DNA of 64,000 bases from Hyphomonas oceanitis SCH89 (GTDB taxonomy: Bacteria; Pseudomonadota; Alphaproteobacteria; Caulobacterales; Hyphomonadaceae): NCBI RefSeq assembly GCF_000685295.1, contig NZ_ARYL01000022.1, positions 1-64,000 of the forward strand, written 5' to 3'. The translations under genes were made by a program, and so were the position numbers. Position 1 is the stretch's first letter. Every line of letters starts with the position of its first letter. Below are positions 59,050 to 64,000 of this stretch, piece after piece. Under the pieces are notes generated by a model, which was given only the letters and a program-made list of their open reading frames with translations, had not been told where the DNA came from and ran no database searches.

Positions 59050-59849
59050 GTGAGCCGCTCCAGGCGTTCCAGAATTGCGCGAGCCCGCTCAACGAGCGGT
59101 GCATCGATCATTTCTCCATCGACAGACCTGGCCTCACCGCCACTACCGCCGGACATGACTTTGCGAGCCCATGCAGCATCTTCCGGCGAAGGAGAAAATC
59201 CCTGACGCGCTGGCGCGATCTGATTGGGGTGGATCAACAGCTTGCCACCGAAACCCAGCATGTTGGCATGTTCAGCGTCTTCTCGGACGAGTGCCACATC
59301 ATCCATCCGGCTTGTCACCCCATCAAGGGGGGGCGCAATTCGTGCCGCCCTTGATGCCATGACCAGAGTTGAGCGCGCAACAAGGCAGGCCTCCCGCGTC
59401 GGCTGACAGCTGAGGTCAAGCGCGAAATCGATGGACCCGAAGATCAGCCGGTCGCAGCTTTCCGCCAAGTCGAAAGCAGCGCGCACGCCCCTTGCAGACT
59501 CGACAAGAGCGATCAAAGCCTGTCCAGGCCGTAACTCACTGCGTACCTTGGTAAGCTGCTCGGCGCATTCGGCCTTGGGCAATACGATGCCAGCGATGCC
59601 GCTCTGCACCGCAACGGCAATATCGGCCTGATGCCACGGGGTCTCCGTCCCATTGACGCGCAGCCAGATATCGGCGCCCTCCAGGCCAGCAAGCGCGTCA
59701 CGCGCCTTGGTGCGCGCATCGTCCTTGTCGTCTGCATTCACGGCATCTTCGAGATCCACGATGACAGTGTCAGTGCCGGATGCAGCCGCCTTTGCATATC
59801 GGTCCGGCCGGGTGGCGGGCACAAAGAGTGGAAAGGAATAAGGGCGCAT
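59046..59849 (-). CDS. HpcH/HpaI aldolase/citrate lyase family protein (CitE-like)
   Basis: A 267-residue TIM-barrel lyase with P-A-T-R-P-D-R, V-D-L-E-D-A-V and L-R-V-N-G, the CitE-like signature of malyl-CoA/citramalyl-CoA lyases. The ATG at 59849 is used; the long in-frame upstream extension runs inside the acyl-CoA dehydrogenase gene and is not family sequence. Together with the HTD2-like protein it would split a hydroxylated C4-C5 CoA ester, for example into acetyl-CoA or propionyl-CoA and a small keto acid. Confidence 0.85.
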   Translation of the reverse strand: MRPYSFPLFVPATRPDRYAKAAASGTDTVIVDLEDAVNADDKDDARTKARDALAGLEGADIWLRVNGTETPWHQADIAVAVQSGIAGIVLPKAECAEQLTKVRSELRPGQALIALVESARGVRAAFDLAESCDRLIFGSIDFALDLSCQPTREACLVARSTLVMASRAARIAPPLDGVTSRMDDVALVREDAEHANMLGFGGKLLIHPNQIAPARQGFSPSPEDAAWARKVMSGGSGGEARSVDGEMIDAPLVERARAILERLERLT

Positions 59850-59862
59850 TGCCTGACCGTAA

Positions 59863-61026
59863 TCAGAAAGAGCGTGGCATGCCAAGAACATGTTCGGCGA
59901 CATAGGAAAGGATGAGATTCGTCGAGATCGGCGCCACCTGGTAGAGCCTCGTCTCACGGAATTTCCGTTCGATGTCATACTCCTGGGCAAAGCCAAAGCC
60001 GCCATGAGCCTGCAGGCATTCATTCGCCGCTTGCCAGCTGGCATCCGCAGCCAGCAGCTTCGCCATATTGGCCTGTGCCCCGCAGTCCTGCCTTGCGTCG
60101 TAGCGTCGGCAGGCATCAAACCGCATAAGATTAGCCGCCTCGACATTCACGAACGCGCGCGCAATCGGGAATTGCACACCCTGATTTTGGCCTATCGGGC
60201 GGTCAAATACGACGCGTTCACCTGCATAGTTCACGGCGCGGTCGATGAACCAGTAGCCATCGCCGATACATTCCGCCGCGATCAGCGTTCGCTCCGCGTT
60301 CAGGCCGTCGAGAATGTAGCGGAAGCCTTTGCCCTCTTCCCCGATCAGATTCTCTTCGGGGATTTCGAGGTCATCAAAGAAGACCTCATTCGTCTCGTGA
60401 CCAACCATGTTGTTGATCAGCTTGATCTGCATGCCGGACCCGAGCGCCTGCTTCAGGTCGACAATGAAGACCGACAGGCCTTCGGACTTGCGCTTGACCT
60501 CGCTGAGCGGTGTTGTGCGGGCAAGCAGGATCATGAGATCGGAATGCTGGATCCGGCTGATCCAGACTTTCTGACCATTGACGACATAGCGATCGCCTTT
60601 CTTTACAGCCGTCGTCTTCAGTTTGGTCGTGTCCGTTCCCGTCGTCGGCTCGGTCACCGCCATGGACTGCAGGCGCAGCTCGCCGGTCGCGATCTTCGGC
60701 AGATATCGCGCCTTCTGTTCGGCTGACCCGTGACGCAGGAGTGTTCCCATATTGTACATCTGGCCATGGCAATGGCCCGCATTGCCACCATTGCGGTTGA
60801 TCTCTTCCATGATTATCGAGGCTTCTGTCAGGCCGAGACCGGAGCCGCCAAACTCCTCCGGAATCATGGCCGCAAGCCAGCCCGCTGAGGTCAGCGCGTC
60901 GATAAACTCCTCGGGATACGTCTCAGCCGCACCGTGCCTGCGGTGATACTCAGCTGGAAATTCAGCGCAGAGCGCGCGCAGTGCCGCGCGCAGCTCATCG
61001 TGCGTGTCTGGGGCACAGGTCTTCAT
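59863..61026 (-). CDS. Acyl-CoA dehydrogenase
   Basis: A 387-residue acyl-CoA dehydrogenase with T-E-P-T-T-G-T-D, V-W-I-S-R-I-Q and a C-terminus R-L-Y-Q-V-A-P-I-S-T-N-L-I where Y-E-G-T is normal, so the catalytic base is at another position or differs. GGGAG lies before the ATG. It sits 81 bp downstream of another acyl-CoA dehydrogenase and 13 bp upstream of the CitE-like gene. Confidence 0.88.
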   Translation of the reverse strand: MKTCAPDTHDELRAALRALCAEFPAEYHRRHGAAETYPEEFIDALTSAGWLAAMIPEEFGGSGLGLTEASIIMEEINRNGGNAGHCHGQMYNMGTLLRHGSAEQKARYLPKIATGELRLQSMAVTEPTTGTDTTKLKTTAVKKGDRYVVNGQKVWISRIQHSDLMILLARTTPLSEVKRKSEGLSVFIVDLKQALGSGMQIKLINNMVGHETNEVFFDDLEIPEENLIGEEGKGFRYILDGLNAERTLIAAECIGDGYWFIDRAVNYAGERVVFDRPIGQNQGVQFPIARAFVNVEAANLMRFDACRRYDARQDCGAQANMAKLLAADASWQAANECLQAHGGFGFAQEYDIERKFRETRLYQVAPISTNLILSYVAEHVLGMPRSF

Positions 61027-61107
61027 GGTGGAAACTCCCTTGGCGTCTTCTCATGGTCGCCGGACATCAGAGGCTGCCCGTCCGGGCGCCTTGAGTCCAG
61101 ACGACAC

Positions 61108-62262
61108 CTATTTCAGCATGTTGCGTGCGATGATGACCTGCTGGATCTGTGACGTGCCCTCATAGATCCGCAGCAGCCGGACATCGCGGTAGAGGCGCTC
61201 GATCTGGTAGTCGGCGATGTAACCAGCCCCCCCATGGATCTGGACGCAGCGGTCGGCGATACGCCCTGCGGCTTCGCTCGAGAACAGTTTCGCGCATGAC
61301 GCTTCCAGCACCGCGCTGCCATCCCTGTCATACTTTCGCGCCGCCGCCCGGCAAAGGTGCCGCGCCGCCAGCAGATCGGTCTGACTGTCTGCAAGGAGCG
61401 CCTGGACGAGTTGGTGCTGGCCGATCGGAACGCCGAACTGCTTGCGCTCGCGTGCATACTCGGTCGCGATACTGACCATGCGCTGGGACGTCCCGGTCGC
61501 CACGGCGGACAAATGAATTCGGCCACGATCGAGCACTTTCATCGCCGTGTAAAAGCCTTTTCCGAGATTGTCCGGGCCGCCGATAATAGCCGAAGATGGC
61601 AGGCGGACATCGTCCAGCAAAACGTCACAGGTCCGCGTTCCGCGTTGACCCATTTTCTTATCGGTTGTTCCGAGTGAGATACCGGGCGAACCTGCGGGCA
61701 TCAGGAATGCCGTGACACCGCTTGCACCCTCCTTGTCCGGGTCCGTCCGCGCGAGCAGCGTGAACATGCCGGCGCGGCTTGCATTCGTAATGTAACGTTT
61801 GGTCCCGTTAATGATGAAGTCATCGCCGTCGCGGCGGGCCGTGGTCTGGATGTGGGCCGCGTCCGAACCATGATCCGGCTCAGTCAGTGCGAAGGAGGAG
61901 ATGATCTCACCGGTCGCAAGCCGCGGCAGGAAAGCTTGCTTCTGCGCCTCCGTGCCGTCCATGACGAGCCCCTGGGACCCAATTCCGACGGTCGTCCCGA
62001 TCAGGGACCGAAACGCAAGCGAGGCATTGCAGAGCTCTTCAATGACAAGCGTCTCCTGCGCCATGTTCAGGCCGATGCCACCATAGGCTTCAGGAATGGA
62101 GATTCCGAACAGGCCGAGGTCCCGGATTTCCTGGATAATGTCTTCGGGAATGTCGTCAGCCTCTTCCACAGCTGCTTCTGCGGGAATGAGGCGTTCCTGC
62201 GTGAACCGCCGCACCACCTCCAAGAGCTGATCAAAAACGTCGCTCTCAATACCTGCATTCAT
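61108..62262 (-). CDS. Acyl-CoA dehydrogenase (short/branched-chain type)
   Basis: A 384-residue acyl-CoA dehydrogenase with the canonical motifs A-L-T-E-P-D-H-G-S-D, G-T-K-R-Y-I-T-N and a C-terminal I-Y-E-G-T-S-Q-I-Q containing the catalytic Glu. The pattern matches short- and branched-chain acyl-CoA dehydrogenases. ATG 62262 has GAGG upstream. It heads the right-end unit and is divergent from the IclR gene. Confidence 0.9.
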   Translation of the reverse strand: MNAGIESDVFDQLLEVVRRFTQERLIPAEAAVEEADDIPEDIIQEIRDLGLFGISIPEAYGGIGLNMAQETLVIEELCNASLAFRSLIGTTVGIGSQGLVMDGTEAQKQAFLPRLATGEIISSFALTEPDHGSDAAHIQTTARRDGDDFIINGTKRYITNASRAGMFTLLARTDPDKEGASGVTAFLMPAGSPGISLGTTDKKMGQRGTRTCDVLLDDVRLPSSAIIGGPDNLGKGFYTAMKVLDRGRIHLSAVATGTSQRMVSIATEYARERKQFGVPIGQHQLVQALLADSQTDLLAARHLCRAAARKYDRDGSAVLEASCAKLFSSEAAGRIADRCVQIHGGAGYIADYQIERLYRDVRLLRIYEGTSQIQQVIIARNMLK

Positions 62263-62442
62263 GGTTCTTGTCCTCGCCACCCACAACCGCGCTCACCTCA
62301 AATCGACTCGGCAGTAATTCCGCTATGCGAAACTATCATTTCATTTTTGCTACACAAGGCTTCATTTTTAAAATTGTGTGGGATAAACTTCCAGGCATCC
62401 CCTGCGGCCTTCGGATGGAAAAATCGTCGAAAGAGAAAGCAT
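62263..62442. promoter_or_regulatory. Divergent promoter region of the right-end unit, possible IclR site
   Basis: A 180-bp AT-rich region between the acyl-CoA dehydrogenase (minus) and IclR (plus). An inverted repeat ACACAA (62352-62357) and TTGTGT (62374-62379), 16 bp apart, spans a T/A-rich tract and could be the IclR operator. The cluster operator is absent here. Confidence 0.45.
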
Positions 62443-63285
62443 ATGTCTTCGCAAAAGCTGACGAGTTCAGACGTCTCACTGACGGCCGGACTCCCTCGCG
62501 CCCCTGAACTTTCAGATTTGGAACTATCCTATGGTGAAGACCGGAAATTTATCTGGTCGGTCGCGCGAACCTTGCAATTGCTGCAGGCTTTCCGCCCGGA
62601 AGAAGGCGCGATGGGAAATGGTGACCTGTCCGAACGCACCGGAATCGCCAAGGCAACGGTCAGCCGGATTACGTATACTCTGACCGAGCTCGGTTATCTT
62701 GAGCGCACGCGCAACCGGCAATACTTCCCGACGTCCAACCTTCTTTCGCTTTCTCATTCCGTGCTTGGCAGCTTCCGGATTCGCCAGCTCGCCCAGCGAA
62801 AAATGCAGGAAATCGCAAACCTGGCTGGCGGCACAGTTGGTATTTCATGGCCCGACAAGGACACCATGATCTACATCGCGGCCAGTATTGCCACGACGTC
62901 AGATGATCTGATGCCGGAGATCGGCACTCGCATGTCCATGGCAAAGAGCGCGGCGGGTCGCGCCTATCTATCGACTTTGGATGACGATGCGCTTCGCATC
63001 CTCTTCGCCCGATGGGCGGTCTTTTACGGTGCCGAATGGCCGGAGCTGGAAGATCGGGTCCGCGCGGCCATCGCCGACGTGAAGGACAAGGGCTTCTGCA
63101 TCGTCGAAGGTGAATGGCGCAAGAATGTTCGCGGCGTTGCGACGCCCGTCCTCGACCGGGACCACGACACCTGGCTCGCCCTCAATTGCGGCGGACCGGC
63201 CTTTGATCTCGACCGTGAACGCATTGAAGCCGACATCGGCCCACGGATGGTTCACTTCGCTCAATCCCTTTCGTCGCGCCCCTGA
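62443..63285 (+). CDS. IclR-family transcriptional regulator
   Basis: A 280-residue regulator with a winged helix (about residues 40-100; S-E-R-T-G-I-A-K-A-T-V-S-R) and an IclR effector domain (about 105-275; R-M-S-M-A-K-S-A-A-G-R-A-Y-L). ATG 62443 with AAAGAG upstream is chosen; the open frame extends far upstream only as a shadow of the acyl-CoA dehydrogenase gene. It probably controls the divergent unit and the downstream thiolase. Confidence 0.9.
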   Translation: MSSQKLTSSDVSLTAGLPRAPELSDLELSYGEDRKFIWSVARTLQLLQAFRPEEGAMGNGDLSERTGIAKATVSRITYTLTELGYLERTRNRQYFPTSNLLSLSHSVLGSFRIRQLAQRKMQEIANLAGGTVGISWPDKDTMIYIAASIATTSDDLMPEIGTRMSMAKSAAGRAYLSTLDDDALRILFARWAVFYGAEWPELEDRVRAAIADVKDKGFCIVEGEWRKNVRGVATPVLDRDHDTWLALNCGGPAFDLDRERIEADIGPRMVHFAQSLSSRP

Positions 63286-63320
63286 CCGCGCATCAACAGC
63301 TATTCCAGGAGAATCCCGCC

Positions 63321-64000
63321 ATGCCTCGCGCCGCCATTGTCAGTCCCGTCCGAACGCCTGTCGGCGCGTTCGGGAAATCCCTTCGCGACATGCCCGTCGA
63401 GAAACTCGGCGCCGTTGTGGTGAAGGAAGTCCTGAAGCGGACCGGCATCGATCCGGCCCTGATCGAGGATTTCGTATTTGCCCAGTCCTATGCCAATAGC
63501 GAGACACCCTGCGTCGGACGCTGGATCGCTCTGGAATCCGGCCTGCCGGTGACGGTTCCGGGCATGCAGCTTGATCGTCGGTGTGGTGGCGGCCTTCAAT
63601 CCATCGTCACCGGAGCCATGATGGTTCAATCCGGCGCATGCGATGTCGTCCTCGCCGGCGGCATCGAGAGCATGTCCAATATCGAGTACTACACGACCGA
63701 TATGCGCTGGGGCGCCCGATCCGGCACGACCCGCCTCTATGACCGCCTCGACCGTGGCCGCGAACGCTCCCAGCCGGAAGAGCGGTTTGGCTACATTTCC
63801 GGAATGATTGAAACAGCAGAAAATCTTGCGCGTGACTACCAGATCGAACGCGAGGAGGCAGACGCCTATGCCGCCAGAAGCCACCAGCGCGCTGCAGCAG
63901 CCTGGGACCAGGGAAAGTTTGATGCAGAAACTGTCTCCGTCGAGGTCCCGCAACGCAAGGGCGCACCTGTTATCTTCGAACGCGACGAAGGTATCCGCCC
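63321..64000 (+). CDS. Acetyl-CoA acyltransferase (thiolase), partial
   Basis: A thiolase starting at ATG 63321 (AGGAG upstream) and running off the right edge after about 226 residues. The N-terminal half has the signature V-R-T-P-V-G-A-F-G and the nucleophile Cys88 in D-R-R-C-G-G-G, followed by A-G-G-I-E-S-M-S. Its C-terminal motifs are outside the window. It follows the IclR gene by 35 bp, probably in one transcript. Confidence 0.92.
   Translation, partial: MPRAAIVSPVRTPVGAFGKSLRDMPVEKLGAVVVKEVLKRTGIDPALIEDFVFAQSYANSETPCVGRWIALESGLPVTVPGMQLDRRCGGGLQSIVTGAMMVQSGACDVVLAGGIESMSNIEYYTTDMRWGARSGTTRLYDRLDRGRERSQPEERFGYISGMIETAENLARDYQIEREEADAYAARSHQRAAAAWDQGKFDAETVSVEVPQRKGAPVIFERDEGIR

Noticed and set aside
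61852-62442. 197-codon N-terminal extension of the IclR protein
   Set aside because: It is antisense to the acyl-CoA dehydrogenase gene and IclR proteins do not carry such a region.
1-64000. CRISPR arrays, tRNA or rRNA genes
   Set aside because: No regularly spaced repeats and no cloverleaf or rRNA-like sequence were noticed in either strand.

Overview
The window is a piece of a GC-rich Gram-negative chromosome, most likely an alphaproteobacterium of the Hyphomonadaceae or Sphingomonadales type. This is judged from the TonB-dependent receptors, the IS3-type insertion sequences, the codon bias and the style of the CoA-catabolic genes. The species is not identifiable by eye and no RNA genes were seen.

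Left end (1-7.7 kb): the end of an IS3-family element runs in from the left edge and has cut off the 3' end of a small lipoprotein gene. Next come three genes for extracytoplasmic trypsin-like serine proteases: two on the minus strand, and one divergent 1454-residue protein with a long, probably beta-propeller, C-terminal region. A second, decayed IS3 transposase relic (about 7.3-7.6 kb) separates this block from the rest.

Centre (7.7-58 kb): a very large accessory catabolic cluster for import, CoA activation and beta-oxidation-like breakdown of an unknown hydrophobic substrate. It holds two TonB receptors each followed by an MFS transporter, a cytochrome P450 with an aldehyde dehydrogenase, six adenylate-forming enzymes (one with degenerate catalytic motifs), five acyl-CoA dehydrogenases including two adjacent unlike pairs, three crotonase-fold proteins, a double-hotdog MaoC hydratase, a thiolase-like/DUF35 pair resembling steroid side-chain aldolases, a true thiolase, seven SDR proteins, two ACMSD-like amidohydrolases, two nitronate-monooxygenase-like flavoproteins, a hydrolase-flavin reductase fusion, and TetR and two GntR regulators. 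The gene content resembles side-chain and ring catabolism of steroids or other polycyclic or terpenoid acids. No ring-cleavage dioxygenase or IpdAB-like enzyme is visible, so the substrate remains open.

The transcription units of the centre are tied together by a short inverted repeat, TATAAC-TAG-GTTATA. I find it, perfect or degenerate, at thirteen intergenic places between 13 and 55.9 kb, usually on top of a probable core promoter. It is absent from the protease block and from the right end. This looks like a single-regulator regulon whose operator has been copied to many promoters. The P450 promoter carries a different perfect palindrome next to the divergent TetR gene.

Right end (58-64 kb): a separately controlled set with two acyl-CoA dehydrogenases, a CitE-like lyase, an HTD2-like dehydratase, a divergent IclR regulator and the start of a second thiolase. 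It probably handles a smaller acyl-CoA.
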